This document shows positions 20,188-29,326 of a DNA stretch of 64,000 bases, in pieces. Position numbers and translations under genes: made by a program. The stretch is from NCBI RefSeq assembly GCF_014701095.1, contig NZ_AP023439.1, forward strand, positions 7,056,001-7,120,000. Direction: 5' to 3'. Within the stretch, counting starts at the first letter, position 1. Every line of letters begins with the position of its first letter. The stretch comes from Streptomyces tuirus. GTDB lineage: Bacteria > Actinomycetota > Actinomycetes > Streptomycetales > Streptomycetaceae. The notes beneath the pieces are model-generated. The model was not told where the DNA came from, ran no database searches, and saw only the letters and a list, made by a program, of their open reading frames with translations.

Positions 20188-22119
20188 ATGACCACCACCA
20201 GCGAGCTCGGTGTCGTCACCACCAAGGTCCCCGCTCGGCTCGACCGGCTGCCATGGTCCCGGTTCCACTGGCGGATCGTCATCGGTCTGGGAACCGTCTG
20301 GATTCTGGACGGACTCGAAGTGACGATCGTCGGGGCAGTTGCCGCCCGAATGACCGAGCCGGGCAGCGGCATCGACCTGACCAGCGCCGACATAGGCACC
20401 GCCGCCGCCATCTACGTGGCAGGCGCCTGCGTGGGCGCTCTGCTGTTCGGGAGGCTCACCGACCGCTACGGGCGCAAGAAGCTGTTCATGCTCACGCTCG
20501 GCATCTACATCCTCGCCACGGTCGCGACCGCGTTCGCCCACGACGCCTGGTATCTCTACCTCGCCCGCTTCATCACCGGTATGGGCATCGGCGGAGAGTA
20601 CGCCGCGATCAACTCGGCCATCGACGAGCTGATTCCCGCCCGCAACCGCGGTCAGGTGGACCTGGCCATCAACGGCAGCTACTGGGTCGGTGCCGCGCTC
20701 GGCAGCCTGGTCGCCGTGCTGCTTCTCAACGAGAGTCTGCTGCCGGACAACCTCGGCTGGCGGCTGGCCTTCGGCCTGGGCGGCGTCCTGGGCCTGGGGA
20801 TCATGCTGGTACGCCGCCATGTGCCGGAGAGTCCGCGCTGGCTGTTCATCCACGGGCATGAAGAGGAGGCTGAACGCATCGTCGACCGGATCGAGGCGGA
20901 GGTGCGCCAAGAGATCGGCCGAGAGCTGCCGGAACCGGGCGAGGCGGTCACCGTACGGCAGCGCGACGTCATCCCGTTCAGGGAGATCGCCAGCGTTGCT
21001 GTGCGGCGGTACCCGCGGCGCGCCATTCTCGGTCTGGCGCTCTTCGTCGGACAGGCGTTCCTGTACAACGCGATCGTCTTCGACCTGGGCACGATCCTGA
21101 ACGGCTTCTTCGACATCGGCTCCGGCTCGATCCCCTACTTCATGGCCCTCTTCGCCATCGCCAACTTCCTCGGACCACTCCTTCTCGGCCGGCTGTTCGA
21201 CACCGTGGGCAGAAAGCCGATGATCGCGGGCACCTACTTCGGCTCGGCGGTCGTGGCGGCAATCCTCGCCGTCCTGCTGGTCAACGGCTCCCTGACGACA
21301 TGGTCGTTCTTCCTGCTGGTCTCGCTGACCTTCTTCGTGGCGTCCGCCGGAGCGAGCTCGGCCTACCTGACGGTGAGCGAGGTCTTCCCCATGGAGACCC
21401 GAGCCCTGTCCATCTCGCTGTTCTTCGCGATCGGCACGGCCGTGGGCGGAATCACCGGCCCGCTGCTGTTCGGCCACTTGATCCACAGTGGCGATGCGGA
21501 CCTGGTGGCCATCGGCTTCCTCGTCGGAGCGGCGGCCATGGCGCTGGGCGGGCTGGCCGAGGTCTTCTTCGGTGTCCGGGCCGAACAGCAGTCGCTGGAG
21601 AACATCGCCCGGCCGCTCACCGCCGAGGAAGCCGAGGCAGCCTTGCGCAACGAGCCCGCGCCGCAGGACGCACGAGACAGCCGCCGGCCCGAGCACGTCC
21701 GGCGGGCGGCGGACGAGCGGGAACGGCGGATCGCCGACCGTACCGCCCGCCGCCGGGAGCGGGAGCGCACCGGAGCCCGCCGCTACCGCCCGGGCACCGG
21801 ACAGGGCAGCAGGATGTACTCGCCGGGGATGGTGGGCACCGCGGGCACGGCAAGCCGTACCTCCGCCATGGCCGAACGACGCCTCGACGAGGAGATCGAA
21901 CAGATCACCCACGCGCTCCGGGAAACCGGCCCGACGAGCCGCGACCGACTCGAACAGGCCGTGGACGGCCGTTCCTGGGGCCCCGGACGCTTCCGCCGTG
22001 CCCTGCGTGAGTCCGAGCAGGAGTCCAGGGTCAGGAGCCTCCCCGACGGCAGCTACGCGCCGGCGGACGGACACGGCCCGACCGGCAGCGCACCGGACGA
22101 CCCCCGCGACCAGCGGTGA
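20188..22119 (+). CDS. MFS sugar-porter-type transporter with ~160-aa cytoplasmic C-terminal extension
   Basis: A 643-aa protein. Residues about 25-470 are a 12-TM major facilitator with the loop 2-3 motif GRLTDRYGRKKLF, the mid-loop VPESPRWLFIHG and the loop 8-9 motif GRLFDTVGRKPM, so it belongs to the sugar/metabolite-proton symporter group. The remaining 160 residues are hydrophilic. They comprise an Arg/Glu-rich linker, then a compact segment (RRLDEEIEQITHALRETGPT, SRDRLEQAVDGRSWGPGRF, then RRALRESEQ) that looks like a small winged-helix. The substrate is unknown. The next genes (two DUF2267) follow at 21 nt and then 35 nt, suggesting one operon. Confidence 0.85.
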   Translation: MTTTSELGVVTTKVPARLDRLPWSRFHWRIVIGLGTVWILDGLEVTIVGAVAARMTEPGSGIDLTSADIGTAAAIYVAGACVGALLFGRLTDRYGRKKLFMLTLGIYILATVATAFAHDAWYLYLARFITGMGIGGEYAAINSAIDELIPARNRGQVDLAINGSYWVGAALGSLVAVLLLNESLLPDNLGWRLAFGLGGVLGLGIMLVRRHVPESPRWLFIHGHEEEAERIVDRIEAEVRQEIGRELPEPGEAVTVRQRDVIPFREIASVAVRRYPRRAILGLALFVGQAFLYNAIVFDLGTILNGFFDIGSGSIPYFMALFAIANFLGPLLLGRLFDTVGRKPMIAGTYFGSAVVAAILAVLLVNGSLTTWSFFLLVSLTFFVASAGASSAYLTVSEVFPMETRALSISLFFAIGTAVGGITGPLLFGHLIHSGDADLVAIGFLVGAAAMALGGLAEVFFGVRAEQQSLENIARPLTAEEAEAALRNEPAPQDARDSRRPEHVRRAADERERRIADRTARRRERERTGARRYRPGTGQGSRMYSPGMVGTAGTASRTSAMAERRLDEEIEQITHALRETGPTSRDRLEQAVDGRSWGPGRFRRALRESEQESRVRSLPDGSYAPADGHGPTGSAPDDPRDQR

Positions 22120-22140
22120 CCGGGGCAGAAGGAGGCAGCG

Positions 22141-22533
22141 ATGAAATACGACGGATTCCTCGCCCATGTACGCGAGCGAGGCGAGTACAAGGACCAGAAG
22201 GAAGCCGCGGAGGTCACGAACGCCGTGCTGGAAGTGCTGGCCCAGCGGATCAGTCCGGGAGAGGTCAAGGACCTCGCATCCCAGCTGCCCGGCCCGCTGC
22301 GTGAGGTTCTGGACCGTGCCACGCCGCAGCAGGCGGAGAGCTTCGGGATCGAGGAGTTCTACCGCCGGGTCGCCGAGCGCACCCAGGCCCGGCCACGTAC
22401 GGCGCAGTGGGACGCGAGCGCGGTCCTGAGCACCGTTGCCGACGCTGTGACCGGCGGAGAGCTGAATCAGGTCATCAGTCAACTCCCCTCCAGCTACGCG
22501 GTCCTGTTCGGCAAGGCCGACCTCGCGGACTGA
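22141..22533 (+). CDS. DUF2267 protein
   Basis: A 130-aa all-alpha protein (MKYDGFLAHVRERGEYKDQK, EAAEVTNAVLEVLAQRISPG, ASQLPGPLREVL, FGIEEFYRRVAERT) with the two repeated helical halves typical of DUF2267. In actinobacteria these genes often cluster with universal stress proteins and Hsp20, but the molecular role is unknown. A GGAGGCAGCG site precedes ATG 22141. It is paralogous to the next gene. Confidence 0.8.
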   Translation: MKYDGFLAHVRERGEYKDQKEAAEVTNAVLEVLAQRISPGEVKDLASQLPGPLREVLDRATPQQAESFGIEEFYRRVAERTQARPRTAQWDASAVLSTVADAVTGGELNQVISQLPSSYAVLFGKADLAD

Positions 22534-22568
22534 GCCCTCGAGGCGCCCGGAACGAAAGGCCCACGCAA

Positions 22569-22997
22569 ATGGTTGATACAGGTTTCTCCTCGTTCGACAC
22601 CATGGTGGACAAGGCCAACCGGCTCCTCAAGGACGTCGAGGAGGCTTTCGGGTGGCCCAAGGAACGGCGTAAGCAGTCGTACGCGGCAGTGCGGGCCGTG
22701 CTGCACCCGCTTCGGGACCGTCTCCCGGTGGAGACGGCCGTGCAGTTCGGCGCCCAACTGCCGACCCTCGTCAGAGGCGTCTACTACGACGGCTGGAAAC
22801 CGGCCGACACGCCCGTGAAGATGAGCAACGAGGAGTTCTTCGCCCGGGTCCGCAGTGAATTCCCCTATGCGGTCGAGGGTGGCACCGAGCAGCTGGTGCG
22901 CACCGTGCTGAAAACGCTGGAGCGCCATGTGAGCGCCGGCGAATGGGAGCACCTCAAATCCCGGGTGCCGAACTCGTTTGCCGCGCTCCTGCCGTGA
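22569..22997 (+). CDS. DUF2267 protein (second copy)
   Basis: A 142-aa helical protein (FDTMVDKANRLLKDVEEAFG, KQSYAAVRAVLHPLRDRLPV, FGAQLPTLVRGVYYDGW, NEEFFARVRSEFPYAVEGG). The LRDRLPVETAVQFGAQLPTLVRG... WKP segment is the most typical DUF2267 signature. It follows the first copy after 35 nt and ends at a strong bidirectional hairpin. The two copies share the fold but little detailed sequence, so they are old paralogues. The function is unknown. Confidence 0.82.
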   Translation: MVDTGFSSFDTMVDKANRLLKDVEEAFGWPKERRKQSYAAVRAVLHPLRDRLPVETAVQFGAQLPTLVRGVYYDGWKPADTPVKMSNEEFFARVRSEFPYAVEGGTEQLVRTVLKTLERHVSAGEWEHLKSRVPNSFAALLP

Positions 22998-23022
22998 CCC
23001 CGGTGGCTTGAGATGGCATGAC

Positions 23023-23060
23023 AGCGGAGCGGCGCCGCCGTTGGGCAGCGCCGCTCCGCT
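23023..23060. terminator. Bidirectional 13-bp hairpin between convergent DUF2267 and DUF1931 genes
   Basis: AGCGGAGCGGCGC (23023-23035) and GCGCCGCTCCGCT (23048-23060) are perfect complements around a 12-nt loop. The hairpin sits between the stops of the two convergent genes. Confidence 0.8.
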
Positions 23061-23077
23061 TCGTCGGCCAGGGGCAG

Positions 23078-23527
23078 TCACAACAGGAGGTCGAAGACGG
23101 CTCGAGCCTCGTCCCAGTGCTGGGTCTGGGGGTTCTTCAGGTCGGGATGGAGGATTTTGAAGCTCTGAGCAAGGGCCAGGCTGAGTCCGCCGATGATGTC
23201 CGGATACGCCGCCTCGGTCTCCTCATCGGGCGTGCGGTCCAGGGGGGGATGGGTGGCGAGCTGCTCCAGGATCGGCTTGAGTTCCACTTCCTGGTCGAGC
23301 TTCCGGAAGTTGTGAATGCTCTCCTGCAGGCCTTTCGTGATCGGCAGGTCAGACGTCTGGATGATGTCGCGCCCGTTGGCTTTGGCGGTGGCCTGGGCGA
23401 CGGTCAGCAGATCGTAGAGCTTGGCGTCCACGAAGTCGCTGTAGCGCTTGAGATCGTTCTTGTCCACGTCCAGCCCTGCGGCCGCGCGAAAGAACCTCTC
23501 GAACCTGGCGATGGACATCACGGTCAT
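23078..23527 (-). CDS. DUF1931 histone-fold-like protein
   Basis: A 149-aa protein (MTVMSIARFERFFRAAAGLD, VDKNDLKRYSDFVDAKLYDL, ATAKANGRDIIQTSDLPITK, GLQESIHNFRKL). This is DUF1931, a bacterial family whose Aquifex member has two tandem histone-like folds. In the first half, the K-x-YSDF.D.KLYDLL...A...GRDIIQTSDLPITKG pattern resembles a histone fold. The role in bacteria is not settled; DNA binding is possible. ATG 23527 follows GGAGG at 8 nt. In several actinobacteria it is found with stress genes, as here. Confidence 0.8.
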   Translation of the reverse strand: MTVMSIARFERFFRAAAGLDVDKNDLKRYSDFVDAKLYDLLTVAQATAKANGRDIIQTSDLPITKGLQESIHNFRKLDQEVELKPILEQLATHPPLDRTPDEETEAAYPDIIGGLSLALAQSFKILHPDLKNPQTQHWDEARAVFDLLL

Positions 23528-23794
23528 GACGGCAACCTCCGGCTGCGGGAGCCGGGTGGTTCCCGGCCCCTGGGCTTCGAAGGCCAGCCTGGCCGATGGG
23601 GGCGCGCGATCGCTTGCGCACGCCGGGCCCAATTGGCCTCCCTGTATTGCCCTGCCAGGCCCATGCGTCCGACTGCCCGGGTTGCCGTGCACCCGCCGCC
23701 GGCGGAGGCCGCCGTGTCACGTGGCGTGCACGTTACCGCTGCGGCGTCCGTGGGCACCCGGGACCGGCGGGGCAGCCGACGAGAGGGTCCGGTC

Positions 23795-24916
23795 ATGCAG
23801 GGGTCGTCCGAGGGCGTTACGGTCGTGGCTCTCCTGGCGGATCCGGACGCACCGACGGAGATCGCGCGGCGCATGGCCCGGACACTTCCTGATCGGCTCA
23901 CCGACAAGTCGGGCCAGGGGCGACGGTTCGAGGTCGAGGTGGTCAGTGAGCCCTTCACCTCGGGGACGGAGGACCCGCCCACCCTGATGCGCAGGATCAG
24001 GGACCGTGGCAGTACGCAGAACTGGGACATCGTGGTGGCCCTCACCGACCTGCCGCTGCACTCCGACGGGCGCAAGCTGGCCGTGAATCTGAATCACGAA
24101 CACGGCCTGGTACTGCTCTCTCTTCCTTCACTGGGGGGCCTGCGGCTGCAGACGAGGGCAAGGCGGGCCGTCGAAGAGGCCGTGCTCGGCATGGCGGGTC
24201 CGCAAACGGACGGGGCTGAGGAAGCTCCGCCAAGTGAGCCACTCCCGGGGCCCTCCGCCGATCGCCCCGCCCCTTTTCATCCGGGCCGGACCGCTGAGAA
24301 GGAGAGCGACGATCTTCGCTACGTCGCCGGCGGGCCGCGCGGTTACCTGCGGGTCCTCGCCGGTATGGTCCGCGCCAACCGGCCGTGGCGGTTGGTGCCG
24401 GGCTTGTCGAAAGCCCTGGCGGCCGCACTCGCCACGGGAGCGGTCGCCACCGTGAACTCCACCGTCTGGACCCTCGCCGCGTCCCTCGGCACGCCACGCC
24501 TCGTGATTGCCACCATCGGATCTGTCGCGATCATGATCGGCTGGCTGATCATAGACGCGGATCTGTGGCACACGGCGACAGAGAGCTCTCCGGAGGCCAG
24601 GCAGAGGGCGCGGCTGTACAACGCCTCGACGGTCCTGACCGTGGGTATCGGCGTGCTCGTCTGCTACGCGGGTCTGATGGTCATCAACTTGGCGTGGGCG
24701 CTGTTCATCCTCAACGGCCAAGCCTTCAAAGCCGTGACGCGAATTCCACTGGACGCTGAGCAGTACTTGACGCTGTCCTGGTTCGTCGCTTCGGTCGCCA
24801 CCGTGGGCGGCGCGCTGGGATCAGGCCTGGAGAGCGACGATGCGATCCGGGCAGCCGCCTACTCCAAGCGCGAACAGGAACGTCGCCAGTGGCTCCAGGA
24901 CGACCACAAGGACTAG
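23795..24916 (+). CDS. Soluble alpha/beta domain + four-TM membrane protein, unknown function
   Basis: 373 aa. The N-terminal 135 residues are soluble with Rossmann-like alternation (VTVVALLADPDAPTEIARRM, RFEVEVVSEPFTSG, WDIVVALTDLPLHSDGRKLA, HGLVLLSLPSLGGLRL). After a Pro-rich linker the C-terminal half has about four TM helices (LAAALATGAVATVNSTVWTL, LVIATIGSVAIMIGWLIIDA, ASTVLTVGIGVLVCYAGLMV, SWFVASVATVGGALGSGLES). I do not recognise a characterised family. ATG 23795 is preceded by GAGAGGG. It is divergent from the DUF1931 gene across a 267-bp spacer that holds an imperfect GGGCCCAATTGGCC palindrome (23625-23638). Confidence 0.7.
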   Translation: MQGSSEGVTVVALLADPDAPTEIARRMARTLPDRLTDKSGQGRRFEVEVVSEPFTSGTEDPPTLMRRIRDRGSTQNWDIVVALTDLPLHSDGRKLAVNLNHEHGLVLLSLPSLGGLRLQTRARRAVEEAVLGMAGPQTDGAEEAPPSEPLPGPSADRPAPFHPGRTAEKESDDLRYVAGGPRGYLRVLAGMVRANRPWRLVPGLSKALAAALATGAVATVNSTVWTLAASLGTPRLVIATIGSVAIMIGWLIIDADLWHTATESSPEARQRARLYNASTVLTVGIGVLVCYAGLMVINLAWALFILNGQAFKAVTRIPLDAEQYLTLSWFVASVATVGGALGSGLESDDAIRAAAYSKREQERRQWLQDDHKD

Positions 24917-25235
24917 CCCGGCCCGAGCCGGAGACACGGCGGTGGTCGGTGGCCGTCCGGACGGGAGGGTTTCGCTGATCGGTGCGCGCGTGCCCGTTTC
25001 GCGTCGAGGCCGAAGGGGGACCCGGACGGCACGCCGCCGGGGCGCCGGCGCTCCGCATCGCAAGCCGCCGGCGGCCCCGTTGCACCTGACCCGGGTGAAC
25101 GACCCGCAGAGGCATGCCGGAGCCACGGAGCGCGAACACCAACCCCACGCGTGCAACTCCCGGGAGTCAGGCTCCTCGCGCCGTCTCCATCACCGCCATG
25201 GTGCGGTCATGCCGCGACAACAAGGGATCGCCATC
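24917..25235. other. 319-bp intergenic region, no gene seen
   Basis: No convincing reading frame on either strand. A perfect 12-bp palindrome, CCGTCCGGACGG, lies at 24953-24964, 37 nt past the stop of the membrane protein gene. The last 100 bases presumably hold the promoter of the alcohol dehydrogenase gene. Confidence 0.5.
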
Positions 25236-26411
25236 ATGAAAGCAGCGGTATACGAAGGCCCGCGAACGGTCGCGGTGAAGGACGTACCGGACCCGAAGAT
25301 CGAGCACCCCTGCGACATCATCGTCAAGATCACCACCACCAACATCTGCGGTTCGGACCTGCACATGTACGAGGGCCGCACCTCGTTCGAGTCCGGCCGC
25401 ACGCTGGGACACGAGAACATGGGCCAGGTCGTGGAGGTCGGCTCGGCCGTGCGCAAGGTCCAGGTCGGCCAATACGTGGTTCTGCCCTTCAACATCGCCT
25501 GCGGCTTCTGCAAGCAGTGCGAACGGGGGCTGACCAACTACTGCCTGACCATGCAGCCGGAACCGGCCCTCGCCGGAGCCGCCTACGGGTTCGCCGACAT
25601 GGGCCCCTACCAGGGCGGCCAGGCGGAACTGCTGCGCGTGCCCTACGGCGACTTCAACGCGCTGCGCCTGGGCGAGGACGCCGCCGAGCGGCAGACCGAC
25701 TACGTGATGCTCGCCGACATCTTCCCCACCGGCTATCACGCCACCGAGATGGCCCACGTCAAACCGGGCGACCAGACCATCGTCTTCGGGGCCGGTCCGG
25801 TCGGGCTGATGGCCGCCTACTCCGCCGTGCTCAAGGGCGCCGGCCGTGTCTGGGTGGCCGATCACCAGCCCGACCGGCTGCGCAAGGCGGAGGAGATCGG
25901 GGCCATTGCGATCAACATCGCCGAGCAGGACCCGGCGGAGGTCGTCAAGGAGGCCACCCTCGGCCTGGGCGCCGACAACGGCTGCGAATGCGTCGGCTAC
26001 CAGGCGCACGACCCCGAGGGACACGAGGACGCCAGTCTCACCGTCAACGGACTCATCGACACGGTCAGGTTCACGGGCCACATCGGCGTGGTGGGCGTGT
26101 TCCTGCCCGAGGACCCCGGAGGCGCGGAGGCACAGGGGGAGCTGGAAGCGCAGGGCAAGGTGCCGATCGACTTCGGCATGATGTGGTTCAAGGGCCAGGG
26201 CATGGGCACCGGGCAGGCGCCCGTGAAGAAGTACAACCGGGCACTTCGGGATCTGATCGCCGGCGGAAAGGCGAAGCCCAGCTTCGTCGTCTCGCACGAA
26301 CTCGGCCTGGACGACGCCCCCACCGCCTATGAGCACTTCGATGCCCGCGACGAGGGCTGGACCAAGGTGGTCCTGCATCCCGACGGACACGGGAACGGCA
26401 GCAAGCGATAG
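25236..26411 (+). CDS. Zinc-dependent alcohol/formaldehyde dehydrogenase (glutathione-independent FDH type)
   Basis: A 391-aa medium-chain dehydrogenase. The catalytic-zinc region is NICGSDLHMYEGRTSF with GHE following, and the structural zinc loop is CGFCKQCERGLTNYC. The NAD-binding motif is IVFGAGPVGLMAA, and the inserted segments CVGYQAHDPEGHED and IDFGMMWFKGQGM are typical of the Pseudomonas-type glutathione-independent formaldehyde dehydrogenase group. The likely reaction is NAD-linked oxidation of small aldehydes or alcohols. ATG 25236 is used; a longer open frame upstream lacks family similarity. Such dehydrogenases occur next to USP/OsdR genes in Streptomyces, and a second, different one is at 36407. 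Confidence 0.85.
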   Translation: MKAAVYEGPRTVAVKDVPDPKIEHPCDIIVKITTTNICGSDLHMYEGRTSFESGRTLGHENMGQVVEVGSAVRKVQVGQYVVLPFNIACGFCKQCERGLTNYCLTMQPEPALAGAAYGFADMGPYQGGQAELLRVPYGDFNALRLGEDAAERQTDYVMLADIFPTGYHATEMAHVKPGDQTIVFGAGPVGLMAAYSAVLKGAGRVWVADHQPDRLRKAEEIGAIAINIAEQDPAEVVKEATLGLGADNGCECVGYQAHDPEGHEDASLTVNGLIDTVRFTGHIGVVGVFLPEDPGGAEAQGELEAQGKVPIDFGMMWFKGQGMGTGQAPVKKYNRALRDLIAGGKAKPSFVVSHELGLDDAPTAYEHFDARDEGWTKVVLHPDGHGNGSKR

Positions 26412-26641
26412 CGACCCACGGCCGCCGCCCGTCCGCGGCCCCGCATGCCGGCCGGCCCGGAGGGGAACACCCCGCCCGGCATGCGCGCGTGGAAACCCTG
26501 GGACTGGGGAGGCCGCATGCTGATGTGCCGCGTACGCACCGACGCTCAGCTCTCGGCCCCTGCGGGAGGCTTCCTGACCCGGCGGCCGCACCTCGAGCAG
26601 CCCGTCGCGACCCGGCACGGCCATTCGACCGGGCTCACACC

Positions 26642-28816
26642 GTGACGTGGCTGCGGATCTTCCGGGAGATCGTGCGATCCGGGCTCACGATCGAGGAGAC
26701 GCGGCTGGAGCCCCTGCTCGCGCTGCGTACGGCTGCCGGGGTGGCCCTTGTCATAGGGCCGGCGCTGTGGCTGGTCTCCCCCGAGTACGCCGCGTCCGCC
26801 GCCCTCGGCGCCTACTCCGCGGGCGCTGCCACCTTCCAGCGCACCTGGCGTCCGCGCAAGGTGATCGCGCTCGCCGCGGGCGCGGGTCTGGCGCTCAGCA
26901 CCTTCGTGGGCTACCTGGCCGCCGGGCGACTCGTGACGTTCCTCCCGCTGCTGGCCGCATGGGCCTTCGCCGCGGGGATGGCATGGGCCCTCGGATCGAC
27001 CGCCGGGATCGTCGCGGCCACGACGGTCGGCAGCATGCTGGTGACCATCACCCTGCCCACCAGCGTCGGGCGGGCCCTGGAACACGCCGGGGTCATCGCG
27101 CTCGGCGGCGTGGCGCAGGCCCTGCTGATCCTGCTGTTCCCGGTCCGCCGCTGGGGGGCCCACCGTGACGCGCTGGCCGACGCGCTGGCCGCCGTGGCCG
27201 ACCACGCCCGCCGGCTGCGGCACGACCCGACCGCGCCGTTCGACCCGGAGCCGCTGATGACGGCCCGGGACGCGGCCGCCGTGACACCGTCACAGGCCCG
27301 CACCCGTCCCCCCGTCCTGCACGGCCCCCGGGGCCTCGCCGAGCGCATTCTGCCGGTCGTCGCCGCGCTCGCCGACCCGGACGTCGGCGCCCCGGCGGAG
27401 GGACCGGGGCGGGACCGCGCACGGGAGTTGCTCGGCGCGGCCGCCGACGTCCTGGACGCGGCCGCCCGTTCGATCCGCCGCGGAACTCCCGCCGAGGTGC
27501 CGCCCGGGAGCGCGGACGTCCTGCGCATCGACGAGGAGGACGAGGTGCTTCAGGGCCCCGCCCGGCAGGCCGCCGAACGGCTCGTGGAACTGCTCGCCGA
27601 GGCGCTGGAGATCGCCCGGAGCGGCGGGGCGCGCGACCAGGCGCCTACGCCGCCCGGCCCCGCGAACGCCCAGTTCCTGGTCCGCCCGACCATGCTCCGG
27701 CTGCTCCCGGTCGTCGTCCGGGCGGTCCGCCGTGAACTGTGCCGGGACTCGCCCGTGTTCCGGCACGCCGTCCGCCTGGCCGCGGTGGCCACCATCGGCT
27801 ACCTCATCGCTTCCCGGCTGCCCGTGGGCCACGGCTACTGGGCGCCCATCGCCTCGGTGATGGTGATGCGGCCGGACTTCCACCGCACGTACGCGCGTGC
27901 GGTGGGCCGTCTCGCCGGCACCCTGGCGGGGGTCGCGCTCGCCACCGGGATCGTGCGTGCCCTGGGCCCGGACGCCCATGTCTTCGGCGCGCTGGCCGTG
28001 GTCTCGGCGGCCCTGGCGTACACAGTGCTCCGTACCGGCTACGCCTACTCCCAGTGCTTCACCGCCGCGTACGTCGTCTTCCTGCTCGGCATGGGCGGCC
28101 AGGCATGGGAGCAGACGGTCCCGGAGCGGGTGGTGCTCACCCTGCTCGGCGGGGTCCTGGCCATGCTGGCGTACGTGGTGTTCCCCGCCTGGGAGACCCC
28201 TCGGCTGCCGGATCGGCTCGCGGACTGGCTCGCCGCCGACGGTCGCTACGCGGCCGCAGTGCTCCGCAGCTACGCCGAACCGACCCGGGAGCACCGCGCC
28301 GACATGCGCAGGGCCCTGCTGGCGAGCAGGGAGGCACGCGCCGCCTGGCAGGACGCCTACGACCGGGCACGGCAGGAACCGGTCCGCCCCAGGGGGCTCA
28401 CGTCGCGCGAGGCGGAGGATGCGCAGGAGGCGCTCAAGGGGTTCGACCGGGCGGCGATGCTCATGGAGAGTCACGTCCCGCGGGCCGACAGCCGTTCGGT
28501 CCCCGGGGCGGAGGAGTTCGCCGAGGCCCTGGAGGCGGACACCGCGCAGGCGGCGGACGCCGTACGCGAGCACAGGAATCCGGACTGGAGGCGCACGAGG
28601 AAGGCGCTCCACGCGTGGGAAGGCGCCACCGGGGACCGGAGCCCGGTGCTGCGGCGCGGTGTCGAACTGCAGAAGAGGGCCCTGGACGACCTCGCGACAG
28701 CCGTGAGCCGCACACCCCTCGAACGGGACGTCGGCTCTGCCCGCGAGGAGCAACGGGTGCGGGCTGCCGGGGCCGCGGAAGACGACGGATCAGGGCCCGC
28801 GCACGGGGGTGGGTGA
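26642..28816 (+). CDS. FUSC-family inner-membrane transporter-like protein
   Basis: A 724-aa protein with two membrane blocks: residues about 25-170 (LALRTAAGVALVIGPALWLV, TAGIVAATTVGSMLVTITLP, LGGVAQALLILLFPVRRW) and about 375-520 (GYWAPIASVMVMRPDFHRTY, ARAVGRLAGTLAGVALATGI, VVLTLLGGVLAMLAYVVFPA). Large helical cytoplasmic regions lie between and after them. The second block with the YWAP...M.RP...T..R...R..GT..G pattern is the fusaric-acid-resistance-protein-like (FUSC) domain of aromatic-acid efflux pumps. Substrate unknown. The start is GTG 26642, without a strong ribosome-binding site. Its 3' end overlaps the convergent PsiE gene by 27 bp. Confidence 0.8.
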   Translation: MTWLRIFREIVRSGLTIEETRLEPLLALRTAAGVALVIGPALWLVSPEYAASAALGAYSAGAATFQRTWRPRKVIALAAGAGLALSTFVGYLAAGRLVTFLPLLAAWAFAAGMAWALGSTAGIVAATTVGSMLVTITLPTSVGRALEHAGVIALGGVAQALLILLFPVRRWGAHRDALADALAAVADHARRLRHDPTAPFDPEPLMTARDAAAVTPSQARTRPPVLHGPRGLAERILPVVAALADPDVGAPAEGPGRDRARELLGAAADVLDAAARSIRRGTPAEVPPGSADVLRIDEEDEVLQGPARQAAERLVELLAEALEIARSGGARDQAPTPPGPANAQFLVRPTMLRLLPVVVRAVRRELCRDSPVFRHAVRLAAVATIGYLIASRLPVGHGYWAPIASVMVMRPDFHRTYARAVGRLAGTLAGVALATGIVRALGPDAHVFGALAVVSAALAYTVLRTGYAYSQCFTAAYVVFLLGMGGQAWEQTVPERVVLTLLGGVLAMLAYVVFPAWETPRLPDRLADWLAADGRYAAAVLRSYAEPTREHRADMRRALLASREARAAWQDAYDRARQEPVRPRGLTSREAEDAQEALKGFDRAAMLMESHVPRADSRSVPGAEEFAEALEADTAQAADAVREHRNPDWRRTRKALHAWEGATGDRSPVLRRGVELQKRALDDLATAVSRTPLERDVGSAREEQRVRAAGAAEDDGSGPAHGGG

Positions 28817-29326
28817 GGGCTCCGGCGACGGTGGGCGCCGTGCCTCCTGGAGCGGGAAGTAGTCTCCCGGCCGTGTCGAGCGCCGCCACACGTACACCGC
28901 TGTCGCCATCACGAGGATCAGCCCCGCGAGGACCAGCAGTTCGATCCCCTGTACGTTCCACCGGAAGGACTTCTCCGCCTCGGCCGTCACGATGAGCACC
29001 TTGCGGATGCCGGCAATCAGGCCGACGACGAGGAACGGCTCCGCGTCCAGGGTCCGGTTCCTGATGGTGAGGCGGACGGTGTGGAGCAGCTCGGCCACGA
29101 TGAACAGCACCAGGCCGCTGTCCAGGGCGGAGAGAACGACCGTCTCCTCGCGGTACGGCCCCTGGACCGACCGGATGACGTCATGGACGACCCCGACGGT
29201 CAGGATCCCCGCGAGCAGTACGAGGAGTGCCGCGACGACGAGGTGGATGCCGTCCTCGATGAGCTGCAGGAGGCCCTGTACCCGGCCGCCCTCGATCTTC
29301 GGGAGAATGGGTCGCACATTCAGCAT
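28790..29326 (-). CDS. PsiE-family (phosphate-starvation-inducible) membrane protein
   Basis: 178 aa with four TM helices (IHLVVAALLVLLAGILTVGV, LDSGLVLFIVAELLHTVRLT, VVGLIAGIRKVLIVTAEAEK, GIELLVLAGLILVMATAVYV). The core FIVAELLHTVRLTIRNRTLD...EPFLVVGLIAGIRKVL is the PsiE signature. E. coli PsiE responds to phosphate starvation but its function is unknown, and the family is frequent in actinobacterial stress clusters. The start is ATG 29326. It is convergent with FUSC with a 27-bp overlap of the coding ends. Confidence 0.85.
   Translation of the reverse strand: MLNVRPILPKIEGGRVQGLLQLIEDGIHLVVAALLVLLAGILTVGVVHDVIRSVQGPYREETVVLSALDSGLVLFIVAELLHTVRLTIRNRTLDAEPFLVVGLIAGIRKVLIVTAEAEKSFRWNVQGIELLVLAGLILVMATAVYVWRRSTRPGDYFPLQEARRPPSPEPSPTPVRGP

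Noticed and set aside
24953..24964. CCGTCCGGACGG palindrome as an operator
   Set aside because: It is perfect but only 12 bp of pure G/C-rich sequence just past a stop codon, with no second copy; such palindromes are expected by chance in this DNA.
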